Assembly: GCA_016927315.1 (NCBI GenBank)
Contig: JAFGMV010000028.1
Span: forward strand, 1-34,625
DNA: 34,625 nucleotides
DNA from: Anaerolineales bacterium
GTDB taxonomy: Bacteria > Chloroflexota > Anaerolineae > Anaerolineales > Villigracilaceae
Reading direction: 5' to 3'
The position numbers were made by a program, and so were the translations under genes. Shown piece after piece: positions 25,027 through 34,610 of the stretch (position 1 is its first letter; each line of letters starts with the position of its first letter). Below the pieces are notes generated by a model. That model saw nothing but the letters and a program-made list of their open reading frames with translations, searched no databases and had not been told where the DNA came from.

Positions 25027-25070
25027 AAACAGGGATCCGCCCTGTGCTGGACTGGCGCGGATCCCTGTTT
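25027..25070. terminator. Bidirectional intrinsic terminator between korB and pyk
   Basis: AAACAGGGATCCGC (25027-25040) and GCGGATCCCTGTTT (25057-25070) form a perfect 14-bp stem with a 16-nt loop. On the plus strand the T-run is short (TTTTATATT); on the minus strand TTTCTTTTG follows. It sits between converging genes and should stop both. Confidence 0.85.
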
Positions 25071-25092
25071 TATATTGAAAATCCAACGGATA

Positions 25093-26541
25093 CTATCCTG
25101 GCGCATTTTCTCCAAGTGTATGCAGCACGGCCATATTGGGAGGCCGCATGGATCCGACCGGGAAACCAGTCAGGATTACCACCTGCCGGTTTATGCTCAC
25201 CAGTTTCGTTTCACGCAAGACATTTTCAACGTTTTCCAACATCTCTTCAACATTAAAAGCATTCGGCACCATAAAAGACCGTACACCCCACATGATGGCC
25301 ATGCGCCGATAGGTTGTCAGGTTCGGTGTGAATGCAATGATCGGCACCCTTGGGCGAGCCTTGGACATCAACCAGGCAGTCCGCCCCGAACGAGTGAAGA
25401 CCACAATAGCGTCTACATCACGATCATGGGCCAACTCCCGGGCAGCCCTGGTCATGGAGATCGCATCATCGTGTCCTTTCCACACCACCTGGTCAATGTG
25501 CCCCCATTCAGGATAATGGGCTTCAGCCTCACAGGTGATCCGACACATCATCTCCACAGACAGAACCGGATGTTCTCCAGAAGCCGTCTCCCCAGACAGC
25601 ATCACTGCGTCGGTCCCATCAAAGACAGCATTGGCAACATCCGAAGCTTCTGCGCGGGTAGGCAGTGTATTATGGATCATGGAATCCAGCATCTGTGTGG
25701 CGGTAATCACCAGCTTACCTTTTTTATTGGCGCTGCGGATAATTATCTTCTGGGCAGTTGGCACTGTTTCCGGAGGCATCTCGACGCCTAGATCTCCCCT
25801 GGCCACCATAACCCCATCAGAAACTTCCAGGATTTCTTCGAGGTTTTTTAACGCTTCCGGTTTCTCGAGTTTGGCTATGATCAGCGGGCACTGGTCACCA
25901 GCCATCTGGTTCTCTATCGCCTGTCGCACCTGAACAATATCATCTGCCGAACGAACAAATGACACCGCCACCATATCCACCCGCTGTTCCAACCCAAAAA
26001 TCAAATCTGCCTGATCCTTGGCTGTAAAACCTGGAATGCGCACAGCGACCCCCGGCAAATTGATCCCCTTGTGCGAAGATAACTCCCCCCCGACATCAAC
26101 CCGGGCATCCAGGGCGCCTTCGCCAATCGCAAGTACCCTGAAAACCAACAACCCGTCATCCAGCAAGATCTGGTTTCCAACCCGGGCGCTGTCAAACAGT
26201 TCGGGAAAATCAACCGGCACTGTTACCAAATCAGTTTCAGGCTGCCTTTTTTCTTCTGAATATAAAACAATCTTTTGGCCTGGCTGCAGCTCAATCGGTG
26301 AACCCAAATCACCTACCCTGATCTTAGGTCCCTGCAGATCCTGAAGAATTGCAATCGGCGGTAAATTCAATTTCTCCGTTAACTCACGGATATTGGCAAT
26401 TCTTTGGGCATGTTCTTCTTGTGTACCATGAGAAAAATTCAATCGGGCGACATTGATACCCGCTCGCATTAATTTTTCAAGCATGTCCCGGCTCTCGGAA
26501 GATGGTCCGATTGTTGCGATTATTTTTACTTTCCGATCCAA
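25093..26541 (-). CDS. pyk: Pyruvate kinase
   Basis: Pyruvate kinase makes pyruvate and ATP from phosphoenolpyruvate and ADP in glycolysis. The 482-aa length is standard. MDRKVKIIATIGPSSE and INVARLNFSHG are at the N-terminus, and the active-site segments IIAKLEKPEAL and GVMVARGDLGVEMPPE follow. TATQMLDSM and DAVMLSGETASGEHP are also present. The start codon is TTG at 26541 with AGGAG 7 nt before it. The extra C-terminal PEP-utiliser domain found in some Bacilli is absent. It has its own promoter and is probably a single-gene unit. Confidence 0.96.
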   Translation of the reverse strand: MDRKVKIIATIGPSSESRDMLEKLMRAGINVARLNFSHGTQEEHAQRIANIRELTEKLNLPPIAILQDLQGPKIRVGDLGSPIELQPGQKIVLYSEEKRQPETDLVTVPVDFPELFDSARVGNQILLDDGLLVFRVLAIGEGALDARVDVGGELSSHKGINLPGVAVRIPGFTAKDQADLIFGLEQRVDMVAVSFVRSADDIVQVRQAIENQMAGDQCPLIIAKLEKPEALKNLEEILEVSDGVMVARGDLGVEMPPETVPTAQKIIIRSANKKGKLVITATQMLDSMIHNTLPTRAEASDVANAVFDGTDAVMLSGETASGEHPVLSVEMMCRITCEAEAHYPEWGHIDQVVWKGHDDAISMTRAARELAHDRDVDAIVVFTRSGRTAWLMSKARPRVPIIAFTPNLTTYRRMAIMWGVRSFMVPNAFNVEEMLENVENVLRETKLVSINRQVVILTGFPVGSMRPPNMAVLHTLGENAPG

Positions 26542-26583
26542 CTTGCTTCTCCTGAATGTCTTGATAGCAAATCAATTTTTTTT

Positions 26584-26612
26584 AGCATACCAATAACATT
26601 CAATCTTGTCTA
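26584..26612 (-). promoter_or_regulatory. Candidate promoter of pyk
   Basis: On the minus strand TAGACA (26612-26607), a 17-bp spacer and TATGCT (26589-26584) give a fair match. An A-run follows near the expected start site. It lies in the 96-bp gap after the CoA-transferase gene. Confidence 0.5.
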
Positions 26613-26637
26613 TGGATAGCTAAACAATTTCTCAAAC

Positions 26638-27948
26638 TCATATATAGTGAAGCTCACTGGCCTGTTTCTTCAGGTCAGACCGGAAGTCGGGATGCGCAAT
26701 ACCAATCAAGGCCTGTGCACGCTGGCGAATTGTACGCCCGTACAAATCTGCAACCCCATATTCAGTGACCACATACCGCACATGATTCCGTGATGTAACA
26801 ACCCCGGCGCCCAGCTTCAACAAGGCAGTGATCCGGCTGACCATGGTTCCATCTCGTAAGGCAGCCGTACTGGGTAAGGCAATCACCGGGACGCCATTTT
26901 TAGACCGCGAGGCGCCATAAATAAAGTCCAGCTGCCCCCCCACCCCACTGTACAGCTTGGGGCCAATACTGTCCGCACAAACCTGGCCGGTAAGGTCGAT
27001 TTCTATGGCCGAGTTGATCGCCACCATCCGATCGTTCTGCGCGATCACAAAAGGATCATTGACATACTCGGTGCGGTGCAGTTCGATCAGCGGATTATCG
27101 TCCACCCAATCATATAATCTTCGGGTCCCCAAAATAAAACCAGCGACGATCTTCCCCGGATGCAGGGTCTTGCTGGCATTGGTCAGTACGCCCGACTCGA
27201 CCAGCTCTATGACGCCATCGGAGAACATTTCTGTATGGATCCCCAGGTCGCGTTTATTATACAGGTGATTCAAGACTGCGTCTGGTATGGCGCCGATTCC
27301 CATCTGCATGGTCGCCCCGTCCGGTATCATTTCAGCAATGTTTTCGGCTATTTTCTCAACAACCTCCGAAGGGCCGTCTTCCGACATCGGCAGTTCAGAG
27401 ATCGGATAATTTACCGGAACGATATGGTGGATACGACTGACATGAATGAACGAATCTCCCAGGGTACGCGGCATCTGCTCATTCACTTCTGCGATAACGA
27501 TCTTTGCAGATTCTGCCGGCGATTTGGTCAGGCCGACCTCCACCCCCAGACTGCAGAAACCATGCTCATCGGGGGGAGAAACGTGGATCAGGACAGCATC
27601 CAGGGGCAGGTGCCCATGTTTAAATAACAATGTAAATTCTGAAAGCAGCACAGGGGTAAAATCCGCTCGTCCCTCCTGTACGGCTTTACGTATATTCGAA
27701 CTGATAAACATCGAATTGACTCGCAGGTGACCTTCCAGGGCCGGATCGACATGGGCCGCTGTCCCGACTGTCAGGGCAGAACAAACCTCAACGTTTTCCA
27801 ATGCGGGTGCATATGCGACCAGGGCCTCCAACAACATACGGGGGACAGACACATTGCCGGTCAAAAACAACCGGTTACCCGATTTGATCGCCCGAACAGC
27901 TTCTTCCGGTGTGACGACCCTCGATTTGTACAGACTCTGCCAGTCCAT
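26638..27948 (-). CDS. Acetyl-CoA hydrolase / 4-hydroxybutyrate CoA-transferase family protein
   Basis: The product is 436 aa, the usual length for this CoA-transferase class. The catalytic Glu is Glu240 in GIHTEMFSDGV, which forms the glutamyl-CoA intermediate. Other family marks are ATMQMGIGAIPDAV, GGQLDFIYGASRSKNGVPVI and the C-terminal YVVTEYGVADLYGRTIRQRA. These enzymes move CoA between acyl-CoA and a free acid such as acetate, or hydrolyse it; the acids used cannot be read here. Its ATG follows the alanine dehydrogenase stop directly (TAAATG) with GGAGG upstream, so it is the last gene of the rocD unit. Confidence 0.9.
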   Translation of the reverse strand: MDWQSLYKSRVVTPEEAVRAIKSGNRLFLTGNVSVPRMLLEALVAYAPALENVEVCSALTVGTAAHVDPALEGHLRVNSMFISSNIRKAVQEGRADFTPVLLSEFTLLFKHGHLPLDAVLIHVSPPDEHGFCSLGVEVGLTKSPAESAKIVIAEVNEQMPRTLGDSFIHVSRIHHIVPVNYPISELPMSEDGPSEVVEKIAENIAEMIPDGATMQMGIGAIPDAVLNHLYNKRDLGIHTEMFSDGVIELVESGVLTNASKTLHPGKIVAGFILGTRRLYDWVDDNPLIELHRTEYVNDPFVIAQNDRMVAINSAIEIDLTGQVCADSIGPKLYSGVGGQLDFIYGASRSKNGVPVIALPSTAALRDGTMVSRITALLKLGAGVVTSRNHVRYVVTEYGVADLYGRTIRQRAQALIGIAHPDFRSDLKKQASELHYI

Positions 27949-29037
27949 TTATGCCTCCAGATGATCCGTAAAACGCTCCAGATTCATCAACTCTCCATGG
28001 TAAGTGTTGACAGCCACTTGAATGGCCGGGTCGGTTTCAATCACTCGATCCGCGCCATGATTGGCTACCTCCAGGATATAAGGCATAGCCGCATTCACAA
28101 ACGCATGTACAGCCGTACGGGCAACAACACTGGGCAGGTTAGGAATACAACAGTGGATCACGCCTTCCTCTACATAGGTTGGCTGTTCATGCGTGGTCGG
28201 ACGAGAAGTATCAACACAGCCTCCTTCATCTATACTCAGGTCCAGGATCAGGGAGCGCGGTTTCATCCCCTTTACCATCTCCCTGGTCACAACGACCGGG
28301 GCGCGCTGGCCTGTTACCAGCACGGCGCCCACAACCACATCTGCATAGGACATCACCCGTGCAATGTTCCGCCTGGTAGAGATCATGGTTACCACTGTTG
28401 GAAAATCAATTGCAAAGCGTTGCAGCACAGATAACTTGCTATCGATCACTGTGACATGCGCGCCCAGGCCCAAAAGCGCCCTGGTTGCAGAAGCACCGAC
28501 CACGCCGCCCCCTATGATCAACACCTCCGCAGGGGGGACGCCGGGAACCCCTCCGAGCAGGATGCCGCGACCGCCATGGTTGGTCTGGAGCAGCCGGGCC
28601 GCCAGCTGGCCCGCCATTGCGCCGCCGATCTGGCTGAAGGATCGCAGCACGGGCAAGGCGCCTCCCTCATCGCTGATCTGTTCGTAGGCGATAGAGGTGA
28701 TCCGGTTTTCCAGCAGTGTATCGATCTTATCCTGGCGGGCGGATGCCAGGTGGAGCAGTCCCATCAGCGTGGTCTCCGGGCGCAGCCACTCAATTTCTTC
28801 CATCATGGGTCTGGACACTTTTACAATCAGGTCTGCCCGGCGAAAGATCTCATCCGGTGCGTAAACGATCCTGGCTCCAGCCCGCTCATATTCCTGGTCA
28901 GGAAAGACGGCGCCCACACCAGCGTCGTGCTCAACATAACAGGTATGCCCTGCCTGACATAAAATCTCCACTCCGGCCGGGGAAAGACTCACCCGATATT
29001 CAAACGGACGTCGTTCTTTCGGGATGCCAATATTCAT
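27949..29037 (-). CDS. ald: Alanine dehydrogenase
   Basis: The enzyme reversibly deaminates L-alanine to pyruvate with NAD. The product is 362 aa from ATG 29037, which has GGAGG 4 nt upstream; in-frame starts further out fall within the rocD end. Arg15, Lys73 (LIVKVSRP) and His96 (GLLHLAS) match the substrate-binding and catalytic residues of known alanine dehydrogenases. LIIGGGVVGASA is the NAD site. SIDEGGCVDTSRPTTHEQPTY is conserved, while HCCIPNLPSVVARTA differs from the usual HYCVANMPGAV at several places. A related amino acid as substrate cannot be excluded. Neighbours are rocD and a CoA-transferase. Confidence 0.88.
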   Translation of the reverse strand: MNIGIPKERRPFEYRVSLSPAGVEILCQAGHTCYVEHDAGVGAVFPDQEYERAGARIVYAPDEIFRRADLIVKVSRPMMEEIEWLRPETTLMGLLHLASARQDKIDTLLENRITSIAYEQISDEGGALPVLRSFSQIGGAMAGQLAARLLQTNHGGRGILLGGVPGVPPAEVLIIGGGVVGASATRALLGLGAHVTVIDSKLSVLQRFAIDFPTVVTMISTRRNIARVMSYADVVVGAVLVTGQRAPVVVTREMVKGMKPRSLILDLSIDEGGCVDTSRPTTHEQPTYVEEGVIHCCIPNLPSVVARTAVHAFVNAAMPYILEVANHGADRVIETDPAIQVAVNTYHGELMNLERFTDHLEA

Positions 29038-29051
29038 ACCGCCTCCTTCCA

Positions 29052-30254
29052 TCAAGGCATATTCAAGACTTCCCTGATCAAGGGCAAAGCCCAGTCAATC
29101 TCTTCACGCCTGATGACCAGGGGTGGTGCAAAGCGGATGACATGCTCGTGGGTCTCCTTTGCCAGGATACCGCGATCCCGCAGCGCTTCGCAGAAACGCC
29201 GGGCGCCGCCAGCCGTCTGTTTTAATTCTACACCGATCAACAAGCCCTTACCCCGGACTTCTTTGACAAACGGACTGGGTATCTCAGCCAGCTGCTCTAT
29301 AAAATATCTTCCCTGTTTGGCAGCATTTTCCACCAGGTTTTCTTCAACAATGACCCGCAGGGCAGCCCGGGCAACCGCGGCTCCCAGCGGGTTCCCCCCG
29401 AAAGTCGAACCATGCTCGCCCGGTTGGAACAATCCCAGTAGAGGTTGATCAGCCAGGACTGCAGACACCGGATAGAAGCCGCCTGAAAGCGCCTTCCCGA
29501 TGACAACCATATCCGGGCGCACTCCTTCGTGCTGGCTGGCAAACAACTTTCCGGTTCGGCCAAGCCCGGTCTGGATCTCATCTGCGATCAACAGGACGTT
29601 ATTCTTACGGCAAACCTCAGCCAACTGCCTGAGATAACCGTCCGGCGGCATGACCACACCGCTCTCACCCTGGATCGGTTCAACCATGACCGCCGCGGTA
29701 TCCGGCCCGATAGCCGCAGAAACCGCCCCTGCATCCCCATAGGGAACACTGACAAAACCCGGGGTGAACGGACCAAAATCGTCTTTATACAAATCGGTTG
29801 AAGAAAACGAGACCACCGATATCGTCCGCCCGTGGAAGTTCCCGTCACAAACAATGACTTCGGCCCTGTGCCTGGGCACCCCCTTGACGCGATACGCCCA
29901 TTTCCGGGCCAGCTTCAGGGCGGTCTCAACGGCTTCTGCCCCACTGTTCATCGGCAGAGACATCTCATACCCGGTAACCTCGGACAACTCCTGATACAAC
30001 AGGGGCAGCTGGTCATTCCGGAACGCCCGGGATGTCAGCGTAACCTTTTGAGCCTGTTCGATCAGGGCTTGAAGGATTTTCGGGTGGACATGCCCCTGGT
30101 TGAGCGCCGAGTAGGCGCTCAGGCAGTCCAGGTATTTCTTTCCCTCTACGTCATAAACCCAGACCCCCTGACCGCGCTGGATCACAACATCCAGTGGGTG
30201 ATAATTGTGCGCACCGTAGCGCTCTTCCAGTTGGACAAAATTCTGCGTTTCCAT
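29052..30254 (-). CDS. rocD: Ornithine aminotransferase
   Basis: The product is 400 aa, a class III PLP aminotransferase. It moves the delta-amino group of ornithine to 2-oxoglutarate, giving glutamate semialdehyde. The PLP lysine is Lys254 in [56 protein letters not shown] and [17 protein letters not shown] are typical of RocD and set it apart from ArgD. An AAAGG site lies before the ATG. It is the first gene of the unit with ald and the CoA-transferase gene. argF lies upstream, separated by 173 bp. Confidence 0.92.
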   Translation of the reverse strand: METQNFVQLEERYGAHNYHPLDVVIQRGQGVWVYDVEGKKYLDCLSAYSALNQGHVHPKILQALIEQAQKVTLTSRAFRNDQLPLLYQELSEVTGYEMSLPMNSGAEAVETALKLARKWAYRVKGVPRHRAEVIVCDGNFHGRTISVVSFSSTDLYKDDFGPFTPGFVSVPYGDAGAVSAAIGPDTAAVMVEPIQGESGVVMPPDGYLRQLAEVCRKNNVLLIADEIQTGLGRTGKLFASQHEGVRPDMVVIGKALSGGFYPVSAVLADQPLLGLFQPGEHGSTFGGNPLGAAVARAALRVIVEENLVENAAKQGRYFIEQLAEIPSPFVKEVRGKGLLIGVELKQTAGGARRFCEALRDRGILAKETHEHVIRFAPPLVIRREEIDWALPLIREVLNMP

Positions 30255-30427
30255 TGTACATACCTTTCAGGAAATGAGGTTTCGCCCCGAGCGCTGCGCA
30301 GTCGAGAGGCTTAACGATGTTAAGGCTCTTCGGAAAATTGTTCCTTTATCTGTATTGTTCTGCTGTTGATCGGGAACTCCCGAAGAACCGGCATAAAGGG
30401 CGCGAAGTTGTCCCGCCCGATGCTTGT
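30255..30427. other. Spacer between argF and rocD with small hairpins
   Basis: No gene is seen in these 173 bases. They hold an imperfect stem around CTTAAC-GAT-GTTAAG and a CGGGA-AC-TCCCG stem. The part near 30270-30310 (GAGGTTTCGCCCCGAG) resembles the flank of repeat copy 2 at 4220-4274 and may be a decayed relative. No promoter for rocD could be fixed. Confidence 0.35.
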
Positions 30428-31351
30428 TTATCCAGCGCCCAGCAGGCGGACCAGGATGGCTTTCTGCGCATGCAGGCGGTTGTGAGCCTGCGAGAAAATA
30501 ACCGAGTGCGGTCCGTCTGCAACTTCATCTGTCAGCTCATGATTGCGATGGGCGGGCAGGCAGTGCATGACAATCACATCTTTATTGGCTTCACTGACCA
30601 GGCCGGCATTGACCTGGTATGGAGGGAAGACTTTTTCACGCCGGGCGGTCTCTTCCTCCTGGCCCATGCTGGTCCAGGTATCGGTGTAGATCACATCCGC
30701 CGCGTGGACGGCTTCATGTGGATCGCGGAGAAAAGCCAGCCTGACGCCTGTCTCTTCAGAAATATCCCTGGCAGCCGCGAATGCTTCCGGGCTGAGTTCA
30801 TACCCTTCCGGGCTGGCAATCGTGAAGTTCCACCCCAATTTGGCGCACACGATCATCAAGGATACGGCCACATTATTGCCATCGCCGACGAAGGCGACGT
30901 TCAGGCCTTTGGCCTTTCCAAATTTCTCCTGGATAGTCAGGGCGTCCGCCATCCCCTGGCAGGGGTGGTTGTACTCGCTCAAGCCGTTGATCACCGGTAC
31001 GGAGGCATATTGAGCCAGTTCAACCACATGCTGGTGGTCGAATACGCGCGCCATCATAATCTGGACATATCCGGACATGACCCTGGAAATATCCCCAATG
31101 GCTTCACGCTTTCCCAGGCCGATCTCATTGGGAGAAAGATACAGGGCATCGCCGCCTACATGCCGCATGGCCATATCGAAAGAGACCCTTGTTCGAAGGC
31201 TGGGTTTCTGGAAGATCATTGCCAGTACCTTGCCGGTCAAGAGCGGCTGGTTTCCACGCTCAAAATATTCCTTTTTCAGGTCCACTGCCAGGTCCAGGAA
31301 AGATTGGATCTCTTCTGAAGAATAGTCGGATATCGCCAGAAAATGGTTCAT
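30428..31351 (-). CDS. argF: Ornithine carbamoyltransferase
   Basis: The enzyme joins ornithine and carbamoyl phosphate to citrulline in arginine synthesis, or works in reverse in arginine breakdown. The 307-aa length is normal. Carbamoyl-phosphate residues lie in SLRTR (51-55; most family members have STRTR) and HPCQ (129-132). The ornithine marks are DTWTSMG (224-230) and HCLPAHR (263-269). AGGAG is about 12 nt before the ATG, a long spacing. A TGATATACT element just past the MBL stop may be its promoter. The anabolic or catabolic role is open; rocD next door uses the same substrate. Confidence 0.95.
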   Translation of the reverse strand: MNHFLAISDYSSEEIQSFLDLAVDLKKEYFERGNQPLLTGKVLAMIFQKPSLRTRVSFDMAMRHVGGDALYLSPNEIGLGKREAIGDISRVMSGYVQIMMARVFDHQHVVELAQYASVPVINGLSEYNHPCQGMADALTIQEKFGKAKGLNVAFVGDGNNVAVSLMIVCAKLGWNFTIASPEGYELSPEAFAAARDISEETGVRLAFLRDPHEAVHAADVIYTDTWTSMGQEEETARREKVFPPYQVNAGLVSEANKDVIVMHCLPAHRNHELTDEVADGPHSVIFSQAHNRLHAQKAILVRLLGAG

Positions 31352-31394
31352 AAGGTATCAGTTCTCCTGAATAATTGATGTTGCCGGAAGTATA

Positions 31395-32303
31395 TCACAA
31401 GCTTGTCTGACAATGTTTCCGCCAGTAACGCCGGATCCCGTCCGCCGAAACCCAGGTCGGATTGGCGATCATCAACACCTCCAGGTCTTCCCCCTCCAGC
31501 CCGGCTGAGCGGCCTTCCGCTTCCAGGAAGTCTGAGAATTTTTGCCGGAGTTCCTCGAGCGGCGGGTCTCCCGGCATGACCTCCTCCATCCAGGTGCGCA
31601 CACTGGCAAGTGTGTCCAGCACCGACTGTAAATGCCAGCCGGCATCCTCAAAGATACCGAAATGGGTCGGTGCGATCTTCCCCGGCTTCAACGCCTGCAG
31701 CTTATGAATGCTGTCTTCCCATTTCTCCAGGTGCAGTTCCGGGGGGACCAGCGGCAGGCGCAGGTATTGGTATCCGGGGATCCGCACCCCGCCGACATCT
31801 CCGGTAAAACAGTATCCCTCCAGAAGATACGCACAATGATGCTCCGCATGACCGGGTGTGAAGACAGCCGTGACGGTTCTCCCGCCTGTATCAACCTCCT
31901 GCCCGTCTTCAAGGGTGTTTAACTTTTCCGCGGGGACCGGTAAAAACTCACCCCATAACATATCCATCCGGTCGCCGTACAGCCGGCCGGCGCTGTGGAG
32001 CAGTTTCTCCGGGTTGAGCATATGCGGCGCGCCAACCGGGTGAACGTAGACCTGCGCGCCCTGCTGCGCCAGCCAGCCGGCAGCCCCGGCATGGTCAAGG
32101 TGGATATGGGTCAGGAAGACATGGGTGATGTCTGCAGTTGTCAAGCCGTATTGGGCCAATGCTTTTTGCAGACCGGGAATCGTCGATCCCGGGCCCGACT
32201 CGACCAGCGCGGCTCCCTGGCTGTGCGGGATCAGGTATGCGCCGATGGCGCGTTCGCGGCCCTGGAAGTTCAGGTCGAGGGGATGAACGGTTTGGTTTGC
32301 CAT
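31395..32303 (-). CDS. Metallo-beta-lactamase fold hydrolase
   Basis: The product is 302 aa. The zinc motif HIHLDHAG is complete (His66, His68, Asp70, His71), and TPGHAEHH and the late His in APTHFGIF supply further ligands. The pattern fits glyoxalase II-like hydrolases and not RNases. A C-terminal helical extension of about 90 residues follows the core. Substrate unknown. The ATG has AGGAGG 7 nt upstream and lies inside the DUF58 gene, overlapping its end by 34 nt, so translation is probably coupled. Confidence 0.88.
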   Translation of the reverse strand: MANQTVHPLDLNFQGRERAIGAYLIPHSQGAALVESGPGSTIPGLQKALAQYGLTTADITHVFLTHIHLDHAGAAGWLAQQGAQVYVHPVGAPHMLNPEKLLHSAGRLYGDRMDMLWGEFLPVPAEKLNTLEDGQEVDTGGRTVTAVFTPGHAEHHCAYLLEGYCFTGDVGGVRIPGYQYLRLPLVPPELHLEKWEDSIHKLQALKPGKIAPTHFGIFEDAGWHLQSVLDTLASVRTWMEEVMPGDPPLEELRQKFSDFLEAEGRSAGLEGEDLEVLMIANPTWVSADGIRRYWRKHCQTSL

Positions 32304-33595
32304 TGTTTTGCCTCCTGGAAGCCGGCGCTGTTCCCGAATCCGGTCAGTGCGCCAGCGATATCAGTCCCGCAGTAGACCGGACAGACCGGCGCCCCGCGCT
32401 CCGTCAGGGTATTCAAGATCTTTTCGCTGCCCGCCTCACCCCCGAAGGATTCCGCCATCAATAAGATCACCATCACGCGCATATTCCGCCGCTGGAGCAC
32501 ATCGACCGCCAGCAGGAACTCCGGGTCCACCGAAGGTGTGACCAGGATCACGCTGGCGCCCTGGGGCAGCTGCCTGGCCTGGGTCATTGAAAGGCTGCCG
32601 ATCGGGTACCTGCCTTTGGCGTCCAGGAAGGCCAGCAGGTCCAGGATCTTATCTTCCTGCCGGTGACTGCGCTCGGCAGAGAGGATGCTCTGCACCTGGC
32701 CGGCGGTCATAAAACCGACTGCCCGATTCCTTTTAATAAAGAAGTGCGCCAGGCTGGCAGTGATGCTGATGGCATATTCCAGGGTTGAGGGCGGCAGGGA
32801 GAACTCCGGCCGCCTGGTCAACAGCCAGCTGTCCTTGATCTCCGCCGGGATGTCATATTCCTTCTCGGCATGCACCCCGGCCTGGGCGTCCAGGAAGATC
32901 CACACCTCGGCCTGCGGGTCCTGGTCGAATTCCTTCGACATCAACCTCCCGCGGCGGGCCGATGAAGGCCAGTGGATGCGCTTGATCGGGTCTCCGGTGA
33001 CATATTCACGGATGCCGGAGGCGTGCGGGGTGATCCCGGCCGCCCGGCGGCGGATCACTTCCCCCCCGGTCAGGATGCCGGCCGGGATCACAAAACTTTC
33101 GAGTTCTGCGATCATGGGCACCACCACCAGGGATTCAACCGCAGGGATGGCGCGCTGTTTGGAGAACAGGCCAATGGGGTCGCCCGAAGTCAACATCGTG
33201 GGACCCAGCTCAAAAGCCCCGCGGCGGGTCAACCAGGTGCGGGCAATATAGGTATGGCGCTGCCGCCCGCCGATCCTGGTCAGCAGGCGGGAACCGGAAG
33301 CAAAGGGGATCGATGAGTCATTCTTGACTTCCAGCCACAGGCACGGCAGCCTTCCATCGTTACATACTTCGTAATGCTCTTCAAAGATATCCCCCACACT
33401 GGCCCTGAGCGAACGGGCTTCGCGCACTACCCGCAAATTCTGCAGGGAAGATTGGGTCCATATCCAGGAAACCAGCAGGAGCAGCAGGCCGGTATACAAC
33501 AAACGCATATAGATCGGCGTTTCACTCACCACACTCCCCACCACCCCGGCCGCCAGCAGCAGGACCGCCAGAATTCGCCCTGCCCGCACGCTCAC
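32270..33595 (-). CDS. DUF58 domain membrane protein
   Basis: The product is 441 aa. Two membrane helices lie near residues 7-24 and 30-46. A beta-rich linker and then the DUF58 core follow, with [20 protein letters not shown] and [10 protein letters not shown], the family mark. The C-terminal part has a von Willebrand A-like layout with [13 protein letters not shown]58 proteins work with MoxR AAA+ ATPases; the pair is thought to act as a chaperone-like module at the membrane. The start is a GTG that overlaps the moxR stop (GTGA). The transglutaminase gene often found next is replaced here by an MBL gene. Confidence 0.9.
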   Translation of the reverse strand: MSVRAGRILAVLLLAAGVVGSVVSETPIYMRLLYTGLLLLLVSWIWTQSSLQNLRVVREARSLRASVGDIFEEHYEVCNDGRLPCLWLEVKNDSSIPFASGSRLLTRIGGRQRHTYIARTWLTRRGAFELGPTMLTSGDPIGLFSKQRAIPAVESLVVVPMIAELESFVIPAGILTGGEVIRRRAAGITPHASGIREYVTGDPIKRIHWPSSARRGRLMSKEFDQDPQAEVWIFLDAQAGVHAEKEYDIPAEIKDSWLLTRRPEFSLPPSTLEYAISITASLAHFFIKRNRAVGFMTAGQVQSILSAERSHRQEDKILDLLAFLDAKGRYPIGSLSMTQARQLPQGASVILVTPSVDPEFLLAVDVLQRRNMRVMVILLMAESFGGEAGSEKILNTLTERGAPVCPVYCGTDIAGALTGFGNSAGFQEAKQWQTKPFIPST

Positions 33596-34554
33596 ACTCC
33601 CGCTGGGGCTTTGAAATCACTTCCCGGGACAGGGATGCTGTAGACGGTTTCCTGTACGATCTTTTCGGCGCTCAACTCGCGCAGACGGGCAGCCGGGCCT
33701 ACGATTATACGGTGCGCCAGGACGGGCCCGGCCAGGTCCTTGACATCATCCGGCAAAACATAATCACGCCCGGCCAGGGCGGCGCGGGCCTGCCCGGCCC
33801 GGAACAACCCCAGGCTGCCGCGCGGGCTGGCGCCCAGGTACACATCCCCGCTCTGCCGGGTCTGCCCGGTCAATTCGATGATATAACGCTTGACAGCGTC
33901 CGATACATAGGTCTTTTTAACGGCTTCACCGGCCGCCAGCACATCTTCCCCCGAGGCAACCGACCCTAATGTTTCGATCGGATGCTGCACCTGCTGGGCT
34001 TCGAGGATCCTGATCTCGTCCGAGGGCGCCGGGTAACCCAGCCGGACGCGCATCAGGAAGCGGTCCAGCTGCGCTTCCGGCAGCGGGAAGGTGCCTTCAT
34101 ACTCGATCGGGTTCTGGGTGGCCAGCACCATGAAAGGCTGGGGCAGCACATGGGTAACCCCATCGACCGTTACCTGGCGTTCTTCCATTGCCTCCAGCAG
34201 GGCCGCCTGGGTTTTGGGGGTGGCGCGGTTGATCTCATCTGCCAGGACAATCTGCCCGATGATCGGACCAGGCCGGAACTCGAACTGGCGCGTCTCCTGG
34301 TTGAAGATCGAGACGCCGGTGACATCACTGGGCAGCATATCGGGAGTGAACTGGATGCGGTTAAACGTGCACCCCAATGATTTCGCCAGGCTGCGGGCCA
34401 GGATGGTCTTCCCCACCCCGGGCACGTCCTCGATCAGCATATGCCCCTGGCATAAAAGCCCGATCACAATCAGTTCGATCGACTGGCGCTTGCCAACCAC
34501 CACTTTCTCGAGATTCTCGATCAACCGTTCTCCAAACTCCTGAATAGTTGCCAT
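33592..34554 (-). CDS. MoxR-type AAA+ ATPase
   Basis: The product is 320 aa from ATG 34554, which has AAAGGA 6 nt before it; a TTG start at 34569 would overlap this site. The AAA+ motifs are EDVPGVGKT (Walker A, Lys49), VLADEINRA (Walker B, Asp106 and Glu107), [22 protein letters not shown] (sensor 1 and arginine-finger region) and [16 protein letters not shown] (sensor 2). All key residues are present. It should drive assembly or activation of a target protein, probably with the DUF58 product encoded next. It heads a three-gene unit with overlapping ends. Confidence 0.94.
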   Translation of the reverse strand: MATIQEFGERLIENLEKVVVGKRQSIELIVIGLLCQGHMLIEDVPGVGKTILARSLAKSLGCTFNRIQFTPDMLPSDVTGVSIFNQETRQFEFRPGPIIGQIVLADEINRATPKTQAALLEAMEERQVTVDGVTHVLPQPFMVLATQNPIEYEGTFPLPEAQLDRFLMRVRLGYPAPSDEIRILEAQQVQHPIETLGSVASGEDVLAAGEAVKKTYVSDAVKRYIIELTGQTRQSGDVYLGASPRGSLGLFRAGQARAALAGRDYVLPDDVKDLAGPVLAHRIIVGPAARLRELSAEKIVQETVYSIPVPGSDFKAPAGV

Positions 34555-34581
34555 AGAAGATCCTTTCAATGGTAATACCTG

Positions 34582-34610
34582 ATTGTATATGCTTTCAATC
34601 TGTTGGGCAA
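34582..34610 (-). promoter_or_regulatory. Candidate promoter of the moxR unit
   Basis: On the minus strand TTGCCC (34610-34605), a 17-bp spacer and TACAAT (34587-34582) give a fair sigma70 match. Transcription would start about 20 nt before the moxR ATG, leaving room for its AAAGGA site. Confidence 0.55.

Noticed and set aside
30317..31318. Plus-strand open frame of 333 codons opposite argF
   Set aside because: argF has complete carbamoyltransferase motifs; the opposite frame shows no recognisable domain.
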